29,181 nt of DNA from a virus, in the IMG/VR virus record IMGVR_UViG_3300038435_000221, positions 1-29,181 of that record. One strand, 5' to 3'. The notes below the pieces were generated by a model. It saw only the letters and a program-made list of their open reading frames with translations. It made no database searches and was not told the DNA's origin. Shown here one piece after another: positions 20,453 to 29,181 of this stretch. The position numbers were made by a program, and so were the translations under genes. Position 1 is the first letter of the stretch, and each line of letters starts with the position of its first letter.

Positions 20453-21565
20453 ATGGTAGCACCACTTGGACAATTACAATTAGCTAGTTCTTTGGAAAAT
20501 CCTGTATTAAGTGGATTTCAACAAGGATTACAAACAGCATTGTTGCCACAAACAACAGCCGCGGATATGGCTGCAAAAATGGCGCTTGCGCAATATAATC
20601 AAGCTCGGGGAGGATATTACGACCAATATGGTAATTATCGACAAGCGCAATCTGATTATTTGATACCTTCTCAGGCGCTCGTTAATCAGCAAAAGGCTAA
20701 TGTTTTATATCCTGCTATTGCACAGCAGCGCCAGGCGCAAGCACAACAAGTCCAAGCTTTAACGCAGCCAAAAGCTAATTTAGTACAAGCACAAACACAA
20801 CAAGCATTAGCAGGTGGGCCAAGAGGGCAATTAATTAATAATTTGCTAGCAAATCAAAATGGTCTTCCATCAAACATTGGGAATCAAGCAGCAATTGCTA
20901 CTGTTTTACAAGGGGCGACGCCTGAAGTAAAACGTAATTTTGCATATCAAGCTGCTCAAGGAAATATTCCATTACAACAATCCATTCAGGGTGCTAATTT
21001 AAAAGCTACTAGTAATCAACAATTATTGCGTCAGCAAGCAGCTATGGAACAATTCGATTCTGCTGTGCAACCTATGCTTCAAGATGTGGGTAATGCAGTA
21101 GCCCATTATAGTGGTCCTGGCGGTGCTTTAAGATTAAGAGGAGATCAATTAAAGCAAGCCAGTGGAGGTAAACCTTCTCCTGAATATAGTGCTTATTTAA
21201 CCGCTGTTCAAACACAAATACCTTTAATTGCTGATAATGCAAGAAAGGTTTTGGGTGCGCAAGCATCTGATGCTATGCAGGAACAATTACAGGGAATAGT
21301 TGGTCCAGGAGGTAAATTAGATATGAAAGCTTTTGCTTTAATGCCGCCTCAGGTTGTTTATGACAAATTAAATTCATTTAGTAATTATTTAACCAAAGAA
21401 GCCCAGGTTGGTAGAAATTTTGTAGGTCCATTAAGTTTAAACCCAGATAAACAAAATCCTATAGAAGCTCCAGAAAAAATTGGTCCTCAAACTGGCAATC
21501 CACCTCCGGGAATGTCAAAAGCAGAGTTTACAAAGTGGTATTTGCAGAATAATGGAGGGCGCTAA
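20453..21565 (+). CDS. DNA ejection protein (P22 gp20-like)
   Basis: A 370-residue, Gln/Ala-rich, largely helical protein (NQQKANVLYPAIAQQRQAQAQ region, about 75-110). It is shorter than P22 gp20 (471). Placed between the gp7-like and gp16-like genes and overlapping the latter by one base (TAATG), it should be the second internal protein released into the host during DNA entry. No enzymatic domain seen. The family link is by position and composition, so moderate certainty. Confidence 0.7.
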   Translation: MVAPLGQLQLASSLENPVLSGFQQGLQTALLPQTTAADMAAKMALAQYNQARGGYYDQYGNYRQAQSDYLIPSQALVNQQKANVLYPAIAQQRQAQAQQVQALTQPKANLVQAQTQQALAGGPRGQLINNLLANQNGLPSNIGNQAAIATVLQGATPEVKRNFAYQAAQGNIPLQQSIQGANLKATSNQQLLRQQAAMEQFDSAVQPMLQDVGNAVAHYSGPGGALRLRGDQLKQASGGKPSPEYSAYLTAVQTQIPLIADNARKVLGAQASDAMQEQLQGIVGPGGKLDMKAFALMPPQVVYDKLNSFSNYLTKEAQVGRNFVGPLSLNPDKQNPIEAPEKIGPQTGNPPPGMSKAEFTKWYLQNNGGR

Positions 21566-23613
21566 TGGCTACTCAATCTGATATTGATTCAGCTTATGAA
21601 AAATACCAACAACAAACAGCTTCTCAAAAAAATATCTCTTCCGATGATATTGATTCTGCTTATCAAAAGTATCTTAATGGACAATTAGATCAACAAGCTG
21701 CTAATTTTCCTCAGCCGCAATCAACAGCAGATAAAATAAGAGGACATTTAAAATCAGTTGGGGCCGGATTACTTCAACCTTCAATTAATTTGGCATCTGG
21801 TATTCAAACAGAGGTAAACCAAACTATAAAAGCTATTGATCCATCTTATCATATGATGACCCCTGTTAATGCAGACCCAAACTTACAACTTGTAGCTAAT
21901 GCTCCTAATCAAAGTGAAGCAAATCTCGCCCAAATACCTGGAGCTTTTTTAGCTCCAGGAGGAAATGCCGTAAAAGCTTTCGATACATTGAAAGGATCAA
22001 TAGGAGCTGCCGGTGCATTAGGAGGGTTATATGGACTAGGATATGGTAAAGCGGCGAATCCTGATAGTAGTAGTTTATACGATGTCGCAACTGGAATAGC
22101 TACGGGAGCAGGATTACAGGGGGCATTAAGAGGAATAGGAAGCGTTGCACAAAATCTTATTAATAAACCATTAACTAGAATTCAACAGCAGGCTGAAAAG
22201 GAAAAATCTTTCGGGGTTCAAAATAGACCATTAACTCCTGCAGAAGCAAAACAAAGACTGCAAACCGCACAACAAACTGGAATAAAACCTAGTTTAGGTA
22301 CTTTAACAAATGATCCTCAAAGTATTCAATCTTTCGAAAATTCTGCATTTACGCCATTTAATAATCAACAAACATATGCTGCAGAAAATATTGGGCGTGC
22401 TGATCAATTGGGCAGTGATATTTACAATGATTTAAATAGAGGGTTGAATAGAGAAGAAATTGCTCCTACGCTTACCAACGAAATTAACGATATTTTTAAC
22501 GCTAAAAAAGCTCAATCTAAAGAAAATTATGACAACTTAGCTAATATGGCAGATCAAGTAGGTGTGCAAGGTAATCGTTCAAATGCACAAGCTTATGCTT
22601 TGGACCAACTCAGTAAATATCAAAACGCCAAAAACATGGGTAAATTAACAGCGCTTGATCCTGATACCTTAGATATTTTAAAGACTGTTTCTAAAGACAT
22701 CACTCCTACTGAAGAAACACCTTATACCTTTTCTGATTTAAAAGATGAACGCAGCATTGTGGGGGAAAAACTTAATCAACTACGTGAGTCTAATCCCAAA
22801 GCAACCACCGCAGAAAACATATTAAATAATTTGTATAGTAAATATTCGGATGATATGAATGATACATTACAGTATGGAAGTTTTAGAAGTCAAGAATTAT
22901 TAGATTCTTGGAAAAAAGCCAATAATTTCCATAGAGATGAAGTAACCCCTTATTATCAAGGCAGATTACCTTATATCCTAAAAAATGAAACTCACGAAAA
23001 GATTACAAATGAATTAATTAATAATTCTAAATATAGGGATTTGATAGCATCTTTACCCGCTGATACTAAGAAGTTATTATTAGGTTCCAAAATTGCGTCA
23101 ACACTTCCTTCGGATGATTTTTCAGCCAATAAATTTTTGAGTGGATATAATAGAGTTGCTAAAACTGCTAATATTACTCCTCTTACCATGGGTCTTACTC
23201 AAAATATTAATGGAACAGAAATTCCTATTAAAGATGCCTTAGATAAATTGTCAACTATTTCAGAAATGAATGAACCATTAAAAAAGATAAAATCAACTAT
23301 TCCAACAGGATATGCTCTTAAAGGAGCACAACAAAGTGGTTTACCCGTGTCTTTAGGGGCGCTTATAGGTTTAGGTGCTCATGGGTCCTGGGGTGCATTA
23401 GCAGGAGCTGGAGCAGGTACAGCTTATGCTGGTATAAAAGGACGTTTAACTAGTAATTATTTGAAAAATCCTGAAGTATTACGGGCTTATTCTAATCCCC
23501 TGCAGAGAGCAGAAATCCTAAAAAATGCTTATCCATTGATCAATAAAGTACCGGCAAACTTACCCGCAGGACTTAACGCTATGTTAAATTATTTTATTAA
23601 TCAAAACCAATAA
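21565..23613 (+). CDS. DNA ejection protein (P22 gp16-like)
   Basis: A 682-residue protein, comparable to P22 gp16 (609). It starts with two copies of a short DIDSAYxKY motif (about residues 5-13 and 27-35). Gly/Ala-rich membrane-active segments occur at about 130-190 (GAFLAPGG, AAGALGGLYGLGYG) and near the end (LGALIGLGAHGSWGALAGAGAG). The rest is helical and charged. It probably forms part of the trans-envelope channel together with the two proteins before it. It is followed by a reverse-strand gene. Confidence 0.75.
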   Translation: MATQSDIDSAYEKYQQQTASQKNISSDDIDSAYQKYLNGQLDQQAANFPQPQSTADKIRGHLKSVGAGLLQPSINLASGIQTEVNQTIKAIDPSYHMMTPVNADPNLQLVANAPNQSEANLAQIPGAFLAPGGNAVKAFDTLKGSIGAAGALGGLYGLGYGKAANPDSSSLYDVATGIATGAGLQGALRGIGSVAQNLINKPLTRIQQQAEKEKSFGVQNRPLTPAEAKQRLQTAQQTGIKPSLGTLTNDPQSIQSFENSAFTPFNNQQTYAAENIGRADQLGSDIYNDLNRGLNREEIAPTLTNEINDIFNAKKAQSKENYDNLANMADQVGVQGNRSNAQAYALDQLSKYQNAKNMGKLTALDPDTLDILKTVSKDITPTEETPYTFSDLKDERSIVGEKLNQLRESNPKATTAENILNNLYSKYSDDMNDTLQYGSFRSQELLDSWKKANNFHRDEVTPYYQGRLPYILKNETHEKITNELINNSKYRDLIASLPADTKKLLLGSKIASTLPSDDFSANKFLSGYNRVAKTANITPLTMGLTQNINGTEIPIKDALDKLSTISEMNEPLKKIKSTIPTGYALKGAQQSGLPVSLGALIGLGAHGSWGALAGAGAGTAYAGIKGRLTSNYLKNPEVLRAYSNPLQRAEILKNAYPLINKVPANLPAGLNAMLNYFINQNQ

Positions 23614-23618
23614 TAAGA

Positions 23619-23759
23619 TTAAGATTTATGTTCTAGTTTTTTACGTATCTCTTCAAGTTTGTTCCATAGATCCGTAAATGAAAGGTAGATTATATAATAA
23701 GTATAGCCAAACCCTCCAATAATTAGTAAAAATAATGTCCATATTGTTGAGTTAGACAT
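23619..23759 (-). CDS. Small single-span membrane protein (46 aa), moron
   Basis: ATG 23759-23757 to TAA 23621-23619 encodes 46 residues. Residues about 6-27 are one hydrophobic helix (WTLFLLIIGGFGYTYYIIYL), followed by a charged helix DLWNKLEEIRKKLEHKS. The ribosome site AAAAGGAAC is good and a strong promoter lies just upstream (23792-23819). It runs against the late genes and sits between the last ejection gene and the fibre gene, exactly where P22 has immI and sieA. It is thus probably expressed in the lysogen; superinfection exclusion is a plausible function, not shown. Family unknown. Confidence 0.65.
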   Translation of the reverse strand: MSNSTIWTLFLLIIGGFGYTYYIIYLSFTDLWNKLEEIRKKLEHKS

Positions 23760-23791
23760 TTTAGTTCCTTTTATTAATTTTCTGCATATTT

Positions 23792-23819
23792 ATTATACAT
23801 AAATACATATAAAAGTCAA
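23792..23819 (-). promoter_or_regulatory. Strong sigma70-like promoter for the membrane-protein moron
   Basis: Minus strand: -35 TTGACT (23819-23814), 16-base spacer, -10 TATAAT (23797-23792, exact consensus). It is the best promoter-like sequence I found in the window, with no operator palindrome nearby, so it may be active in the lysogen. Confidence 0.65.
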
Positions 23820-23822
23820 CAA

Positions 23823-23851
23823 AAATAATAAATACCATGTAAATATTGCCA
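23823..23851 (+). repeat. 29-bp late element, copy 2
   Basis: AAATAATAAATACCAT, two variable bases (GT), then AAATATTGCCA. It matches copy 1 (10102-10130) at 27 of 29 positions. It ends 22 bases before ATATTA (23873-23878), a possible -10 for the fibre genes starting at 23911. It lies just behind the divergent promoter of the moron. Confidence 0.6.
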
Positions 23852-23910
23852 TCTTACGACATCACTGAAGTCATATTAAATTTGGCTAAATTTATAATAG
23901 TAGCTAAAGA

Positions 23911-26508
23911 ATGTCTTTTGGCGTTTTTATACAGCCCAATCCAGTCTGGGCTTTTTTAGATCAAGCCGCTCTGCCAGCTGCAGGTGGATTTATCTATACC
24001 TATGAATCATCAGATCATCAGACACCTAAAGCTACTTATCAAAATAATGATTTAAACGCTCTTGTACCTTGGTCCAACCCTATTACCTTAGATGCAACTG
24101 GTAAACAAGCAGACGAAGCGACCGATATTTGTTATCCCATATTTTGGGCAGATGATGCGCCTTATTACATAGAAATTACCGATAGTGACAATAACATCAT
24201 ATTTCAAGGAGATGGTTTTCCTTGGAATGGTTCAAATGAACCTGTTATAAGTGAAATCGATATTGAAAACTATTTTATTAACGCTCAACTCTATTTTGAT
24301 AATGCTGAAGTCATAGATACTGATGGTGATAGAGGGTTTAATGATTTACCCGCATCGGAATTGAGTATTGCGCCTGATAATTGGTTTTTTATCAAAAATA
24401 ATACATCAGCTACCGATACTATTACTATTGTTGACTTTAGCGCGGGTCAAACTGAAGTACTCAATAATCCCAAAGCTTATTTTATTTATAATTGTACAGT
24501 CCCTGGAACTTCAGAAACCCAGAAAAAATATTATTACAAATTTGGATCTGTAAGACAGTTTGCGAATGAAACTATAAATATACAGTTTTACGCTAGGTCT
24601 ACGCTCTCAAGTCAATTATCGGTAACGTATACACAGTATTTTGGTACCGGAGGATCTCCCTCAGCAACCAATACTCAACCTATTACCACGCAAAGTTTAA
24701 CGGGTAATTGGGTTATTTATCAGGTCTCTGTCGAAATTGATGATCTTACGAGTAAAAATATTGGTACTAATGGAGATGATTATTTATCCATTGATTTTAA
24801 TATGCCATTTAATAGCGTTGCCAATGTGCAATTATCAAATATGTGTTTACGTTTCGGCGATACTTTTATAGATATTCAAGAAGAATCTGTAAATATTACT
24901 TCGGAAGAAATAAAAGCATCTTCATTACCCTTACCACGTTCTGTTAACTGGGATGATGGTAATTATGAGTTGATGATGATTTCAGGGGTGCAAACATGGG
25001 TTGCCTGTGCGGGAAGGGGGTGTGAATGGTACACGAATGCTGCACCAAGTTATGCATTATTACAAAACGGTTTGCCTTATTATTCTTCACAATACTATAA
25101 CTTAGCGAATTATTTATATCAGTCTTCTAGTTTGTCCTTACCTTTTTCGTATGGCCCTCAAGGATTTACGGTATCAATTGCCACCGCAACACTTACTATA
25201 ACTTGCGTAACAAATGGTGCTGTTACTTCTGGATCAGCAGGAACTTCTGGATTCTCTTTTACTCAAACCAGCAATGGTAGTGGCTCGACTCCTGGAATAG
25301 TGACTCTTGTTGTTAATGCTGCATCTACTATTTTGCCTGGAGAGTATTTTTTAATAAATAGTCCTTCAACGAGTTATTTTGTTTATTTTAGTCAAAATAA
25401 TGAGACGAAAAATCCACAAGCAACGACGCCGGCTTTGAGTGGGAAAACCGCAATAAAAGTTTCGTATACAGGTTCAGAAACAGATGCACAGTTAGCGGCG
25501 CTAATATTAATCCAATTAGAAATCGCTCATTTTAGGGTTCCTGATCAACGCGGTTTAACAAGCCGTATGCCAGATTTTGGTGCAACTGCTGTATTCCCTG
25601 TTGCTTCTCAATTAAAGATTAGGTCCTTGGGTAATGATAGTGGCGTAACTTTTGCAATTGTGGGATTAGATGTAAATGGTGCTGCATCATCAGAAAACCT
25701 AACGGGTGCAAATGTTGGAACAGCCACCTCTGTTAATACTTATTCAGCAATAACATCAGTAACGCCTAATATAAATACGGCATCTTTTGTTGCGATGGGT
25801 GATTCAACCTTAACGCAAGGTATTTCTCAATTCCAGTTGGGTTTTGCAAGTGTACCTACACCATTAAATGGTAATTATGGTCGCGATCCTGATTACTATA
25901 CGCAGTCTGGTTTTTGGGCTTATTATCCGATTTATTTGAATCAAGTAACTCCGGGAGTAACTCCAGCTGATGATCAAACAGGAGATTATATTGCTATTGT
26001 TTCAGTAGGAAATGATTCCGGTATAAATTTTGTTATCAGGGGATATACCGATAATGGTGCTTATGCTGTAGAAACAATAGCAGGTACTAATGCGGGAACT
26101 GTACCATCTGCAAATCTTTATTCTATTGTTATATCTATCACTCCTACAGGAAATACAGCATCGACAGTAACTGCTAAATTTTTCAATCATGGAATAGCAG
26201 ATGGTATTTGTTTATCTCAATCTGGAACAACTAATACCGCTTTAAATATCAATGGTGCTTATGCGGCTTATCCTGCAAACGCTCGTACTTCTCTTTATGC
26301 AGGTGGTGCTAAGGGCGACAACGTTGGTTCATTACAAATAGATTCTATTCGTGCACACGAGCACTCATTCCCAGAAAGCGGTGGCGCAGGGATTAAAGGA
26401 TTTAGTTCTGCAGCCAGTGATGGATTCTCTACCTTTAGCACACAACCGAACTATGGAAATGAAACACGTATTAAAAATATTTACGTTAACAAGATTATTT
26501 ATTTTTAA
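23911..26508 (+). CDS. Tail fibre / receptor-binding protein
   Basis: An 865-residue fibre. The first ~105 residues match the common phage fibre start (NPVWAFLDQAALPAAGGFIYTYES, then ATGKQADEATDICYPIFW, then YIEITDSDNNII), which attaches to the virion. The middle is beta-rich. Two copies of a beta domain (about 575-629 and 701-757) share NDSGxxF, NGA, GT, YS.I.SITP.xNTAS. The end (residues about 800-865) is a collar-type tip: RAHEHSFPESGGAG followed by NETRIKNIYVNKIIYF, like the T4 gp12/collar-domain NGGET.KNI motif. It likely binds the receptor. Ribosome site is weak (AAAGA). Confidence 0.75.
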   Translation: MSFGVFIQPNPVWAFLDQAALPAAGGFIYTYESSDHQTPKATYQNNDLNALVPWSNPITLDATGKQADEATDICYPIFWADDAPYYIEITDSDNNIIFQGDGFPWNGSNEPVISEIDIENYFINAQLYFDNAEVIDTDGDRGFNDLPASELSIAPDNWFFIKNNTSATDTITIVDFSAGQTEVLNNPKAYFIYNCTVPGTSETQKKYYYKFGSVRQFANETINIQFYARSTLSSQLSVTYTQYFGTGGSPSATNTQPITTQSLTGNWVIYQVSVEIDDLTSKNIGTNGDDYLSIDFNMPFNSVANVQLSNMCLRFGDTFIDIQEESVNITSEEIKASSLPLPRSVNWDDGNYELMMISGVQTWVACAGRGCEWYTNAAPSYALLQNGLPYYSSQYYNLANYLYQSSSLSLPFSYGPQGFTVSIATATLTITCVTNGAVTSGSAGTSGFSFTQTSNGSGSTPGIVTLVVNAASTILPGEYFLINSPSTSYFVYFSQNNETKNPQATTPALSGKTAIKVSYTGSETDAQLAALILIQLEIAHFRVPDQRGLTSRMPDFGATAVFPVASQLKIRSLGNDSGVTFAIVGLDVNGAASSENLTGANVGTATSVNTYSAITSVTPNINTASFVAMGDSTLTQGISQFQLGFASVPTPLNGNYGRDPDYYTQSGFWAYYPIYLNQVTPGVTPADDQTGDYIAIVSVGNDSGINFVIRGYTDNGAYAVETIAGTNAGTVPSANLYSIVISITPTGNTASTVTAKFFNHGIADGICLSQSGTTNTALNINGAYAAYPANARTSLYAGGAKGDNVGSLQIDSIRAHEHSFPESGGAGIKGFSSAASDGFSTFSTQPNYGNETRIKNIYVNKIIYF

Positions 26509-26521
26509 AGGAGTTTATTAA

Positions 26522-27193
26522 ATGTACTACGATAAACAAAATTGGGATCAATCAATACTTTTAGAATCACAAGCCGCTGATCCTGATGGAATTAGTCTTG
26601 CAAGTACCTATTCTGCAGGCGAATTACCGCTTAATGGAGCGCTCACATCAGGTGGGTCTTATACAAATAATATCGGGAACTTCATCACTATTGTTTGTGG
26701 GGGTGATGAAACCGCCAATATATTTACGATTACTGGTAAAGATCAAGCCGGTCGTACATGGATAGTAAATAGCCCCGGTGCAAATGCAGGTACTGTAACT
26801 ATTGATGTGCCTTTTGTAACCATAAGTTCCATTGTTATGGAAGATAATGCTGCTGGAAACGTCAGTATAGGTATTTCTGCCCAAAACGCTACCGTTTGGA
26901 TTCCTATTGATAAGAGACGTCAATATCTAATGTTAGGAATGGACGTTTATGTAAGTAGCGGTGCCACTCTTAACTATACCGTTGAATATACGCGCCAATC
27001 AGTAAGAGGCGATCTTCCACCTACAAGAATTTTTGCAGATGCAAATTTAGCAGCTGAAACTGCTTCTGGATATACGAGTCAATTAGAGCCGTGGACTGCT
27101 GTACGTCTTCGTTTTAATTCCTGGACAACTGGAAACGCTGTATTTGAAACACAACAAGCTGATGACATGCATTCTTCATATAAAGGGTATTAG
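26522..27193 (+). CDS. Fibre-associated structural protein (223 aa)
   Basis: A 223-residue beta-rich protein. Residues about 52-120 contain a third copy of the domain found twice in the preceding fibre (TANIFTITGKDQAGR, GANAGTV, ISSIVMEDNAAGN pattern). The rest includes an acidic aromatic middle and a basic segment, PPTRIFADANL. It starts 14 bases after the fibre stop with a good AAAGGAG ribosome site. It is probably an accessory or decorating part of the fibre, or a capsid/tail protein. No named family recognised. Confidence 0.65.
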   Translation: MYYDKQNWDQSILLESQAADPDGISLASTYSAGELPLNGALTSGGSYTNNIGNFITIVCGGDETANIFTITGKDQAGRTWIVNSPGANAGTVTIDVPFVTISSIVMEDNAAGNVSIGISAQNATVWIPIDKRRQYLMLGMDVYVSSGATLNYTVEYTRQSVRGDLPPTRIFADANLAAETASGYTSQLEPWTAVRLRFNSWTTGNAVFETQQADDMHSSYKGY

Positions 27194-27222
27194 AAATTAA
27201 TTAAAACACAGGAGTATTAAAA

Positions 27223-28239
27223 ATGTCTTTATATAACTATTTTTTAACCTATAAGGATGATGTATTACCAGCAACCAATAGCGTTCTTGTTTATTCAAGC
27301 GAAGGCAGTGGAAAAATGGTTAGTACACCCCTTTTGGTAAACCCAGAAACTGGAGCTTTTACTTTAACGGGAGACTTTACTGTATCAGGTTCTGAAAGTG
27401 GGTCTAATCTTTCAATTAGTGTTACAAATACAGCAACAGCCGCAGCCTCTGGTGCATTTATTGGTGCTACTGTAACTGGTGCATCAAGTGGAGATGCTTA
27501 TTACTTGGCACGTATTGCAGGCGGTCAGGCATGGACCTGGGGTCTTGATACATCTGCATCGGATTCTTTTGTCTTAGCTGCGAGTGCGACATTAGGTACA
27601 AGCAATGTATTATCCATTTCAACTACAGGCGATATCGCTTTTTCCCTAGGAAATATTTCATTAATTCGTTCCGCCATTGGAAATGATGTTTTTGTTAATG
27701 TTACCAACACTGATAATACGCAAGCTACATCAGATGCCGGTGTTTCTATCATAACCGGTGGTGCATCAGCTGGTGACCCCTATATTCTTATGGGAGTAAA
27801 TGGTGCATCAAACTTTTCAGTAGGTATTGATAATAGTGCATCTGATAATTTTGTAATATCTGCTGCTGCAGGTTTGGGCATAAGTAATGTTCTTTCAATC
27901 ACAAACCTCGGTGTGGTAAGCATTTTCAATAATTTAGTACTGGGTAATGCCGGAAATAGAATCCAATACACTTCAGGAGCAAATGCTGCTACAGGCACCG
28001 CAACTTTGGTTGCAGGTACGGTTACAGTATCAACAACAGCAGTAACAGCTAATAGCAAAATCAAACTCACAAGAGCAAGTATTGGAGCAACAGGAGCAGC
28101 CGCTACGGGTAATTTAGTAATAGGTACAGTGACAGCGGGTGTGTCATTCGTAATAAATTCTGTACAAGCAGCTGACGCTACCGCATTACAAGCATCAGAT
28201 GTCAGTACAGTTACTTGGGAAATAAGTGAATTGGTATAA
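27223..28239 (+). CDS. Fibre-like protein with internal duplication (338 aa)
   Basis: A 338-residue, Ser/Thr/Ala/Gly-rich protein. Residues about 64-139 and 157-234 are two diverged copies of one repeat (GASxGD, GLDxSASDSF / GIDNSASDNF, GTSNVLSI / GISNVLSI), each about 77 residues. The C-terminal ~85 residues (253-336) form a compact domain (TVTVSTTAVTANSKIKL, GTVTAGVSFVINS, STVTWEI) that is also found in the next gene and in many phage fibre tips. It is likely a surface fibre or spike component. Good AGGAG site. Confidence 0.7.
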   Translation: MSLYNYFLTYKDDVLPATNSVLVYSSEGSGKMVSTPLLVNPETGAFTLTGDFTVSGSESGSNLSISVTNTATAAASGAFIGATVTGASSGDAYYLARIAGGQAWTWGLDTSASDSFVLAASATLGTSNVLSISTTGDIAFSLGNISLIRSAIGNDVFVNVTNTDNTQATSDAGVSIITGGASAGDPYILMGVNGASNFSVGIDNSASDNFVISAAAGLGISNVLSITNLGVVSIFNNLVLGNAGNRIQYTSGANAATGTATLVAGTVTVSTTAVTANSKIKLTRASIGATGAAATGNLVIGTVTAGVSFVINSVQAADATALQASDVSTVTWEISELV

Positions 28240-28274
28240 ATCTTTTAATAATTAATTTAATACAGGAGAAAAAC

Positions 28275-28769
28275 ATGGCAACAACACAATATTTACAATT
28301 ATTTCCCTATACAGGCCAATATCCAGCGCCAGGTAGCGAATTATATGTAAGCCCTATTTTAGTAGATTATGATACAGGTGATCTTAGTGGTATTGGGGAT
28401 ATAACTTTAGGAAACGATATTATCGGTACTACTGGTTTATCATTAATAAGCTCAGCTGGGAACATTACTCTTACCCCATTTACCGGTATTGTAGATTTTA
28501 ATAATTCCTCAATCATTGATTTAACAAAATTATCTATTGTGACGGGTGCAAATGCTTCTATCGGCACTACAGCTGCAATGACAGCCGGTACAATTACAGT
28601 AAGCACTAACCAAGTAACAGCAAGTTCTAAGATTTTCTTGGTACATGCTGTTCCTGGCGGTACTTTAGGTGCTTTATCTTATGGAACTATTGTAGCTGGA
28701 ACAAGCTTTGTTATTACTTCCAGTTCAAATACTGACACATCAACCGTTACTTATTTGATTATTAACTAA
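28275..28769 (+). CDS. Fibre-tip-domain protein (164 aa)
   Basis: A 164-residue protein. Residues about 91-163 repeat the tip domain of the preceding gene (GANASIGTTAAMTAGTITV, VTASSKIFLVH, AGTSFVITSS, STVTYLII). The front half is short, beta-rich and unassigned, with Gly-Asp turns. An excellent AGGAG site precedes it. It may be a short accessory fibre or a product of duplication of the neighbouring gene. Confidence 0.65.
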   Translation: MATTQYLQLFPYTGQYPAPGSELYVSPILVDYDTGDLSGIGDITLGNDIIGTTGLSLISSAGNITLTPFTGIVDFNNSSIIDLTKLSIVTGANASIGTTAAMTAGTITVSTNQVTASSKIFLVHAVPGGTLGALSYGTIVAGTSFVITSSSNTDTSTVTYLIIN

Positions 28770-28770
28770 T

Positions 28771-29181
28771 ATGTTTAACGGTATTGCCGGCGTATTATCA
28801 ACGATAGGATCGGTATTGGGTGTGAACTCAATAGCGGATGCTGCGGAGAAATTAAAAAATAATGATATTACGCCCGAGCAATCCATTGAGCTTGCTAAAA
28901 TTAATATACAGTCACAAGCGCTTGATAATGAAGATAAAAAAGATTTGAGGGCTAGTAATAATACACCTATAAATCGTCTTAATTTCACAATTGCTAACGT
29001 TTCTGCAAATGTGATGCCTATTTTATTGATTTTAGCTGGTGCTTTTGGCCATATCCAGGAGGAGATAAGAGGAATGTTAGTAGCCGCAGGGACTGGTATT
29101 TTAAGTTTATATTATGGTTATTGGTTAGGATCGAGTATAGGCAGTCATTTAAAGGACCACTGGCGACCGAATGATTCATAA
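28771..29181 (+). CDS. Holin-like membrane protein
   Basis: A 136-residue protein that ends exactly at the window edge (TAA). It has an amphipathic start (FNGIAGVLSTIGSVLGVNSIADAA), a charged middle, and two membrane spans (about 74-94 and 102-123) separated by a short charged loop (EEIRG). This fits a phage holin of the 3TM/GTA-type, with the first segment amphipathic. It starts one base after the previous stop. As the last gene of the late region it may release the endolysin, which would lie downstream outside the window. Other membrane proteins could look similar. Confidence 0.6.
   Translation: MFNGIAGVLSTIGSVLGVNSIADAAEKLKNNDITPEQSIELAKINIQSQALDNEDKKDLRASNNTPINRLNFTIANVSANVMPILLILAGAFGHIQEEIRGMLVAAGTGILSLYYGYWLGSSIGSHLKDHWRPNDS

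Noticed and set aside
27525-28070. Minus-strand frames under the fibre gene
   Set aside because: Reverse frames of Ala/Ser/Thr-rich repeats stay open by composition; no promoter or ribosome site seen.

Overview
The window is a contiguous stretch of an AT-rich (by eye about 35-38% GC) tailed-phage or prophage genome with a P22-like, lambdoid gene order. The virion genes (terminase, portal, scaffold, coat, gp4-like adaptor, gp10-like plug protein, three ejection proteins, tail fibre) follow the order of the short-tailed Salmonella phage P22. An immunity region with a CI-type repressor and divergent Cro shows it is temperate. AGGAG-type ribosome sites, the S24-family repressor and the P22 layout point to a gammaproteobacterial host. 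The low GC would suit a host such as the Legionellales, but nothing here proves that.

Layout. (1) 1-4120, leftward early operon: about a dozen tightly packed, mostly small genes. They include an SSB with a canonical C-terminal tail, a Cys-rich small protein, a small HTH protein, a MoxR-type AAA+ ATPase paired with a metallopeptidase-like/VWA protein, and a Gly/Tyr-rich microprotein at the very edge. (2) 4121-4358, putative PL with two operators. (3) 4359-6139, leftward lysogenic operon: the repressor is followed by two paralogous unknown proteins and a small secreted protein. (4) 6140-6259, putative PRM and PR with two more operators. (5) 6260-10014, rightward early operon: Cro, a replication initiator carrying a four-iteron origin inside its gene, a helicase loader, a small membrane protein, a VRR-NUC nuclease, a GroES-like co-chaperonin, small unknowns and an XRE regulator. 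(6) 10015-23613, late virion genes. (7) 23614-23910, a reverse-strand membrane-protein gene with its own strong promoter, in the place where P22 carries its immI/sieA accessory genes. (8) 23911-29181, fibre genes and a holin-like gene.

How it works together. The CI-type repressor and Cro probably act on four 16-bp operator-like palindromes (RTTACC-N4-GGTAAY type) at PL, PRM and PR. The initiator binds its 23-bp iterons and the loader recruits the host helicase. The GroES-like protein may adapt host GroEL to fold the coat protein. A 29-bp element, nearly identical in two copies (27 of 29 bases), lies just upstream of the virion operon (10102-10130) and of the fibre operon (23823-23851), and is a good candidate for a late-activator site.

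Most notable: the duplicated late element, the repressor lacking the canonical catalytic serine, the three accessory genes behind the repressor, the membrane-protein moron, the MoxR/VWA/Gly-rich early module and the phage co-chaperonin. No integrase, endolysin, tRNA or CRISPR array was seen; integration and lysis genes would lie outside the window.
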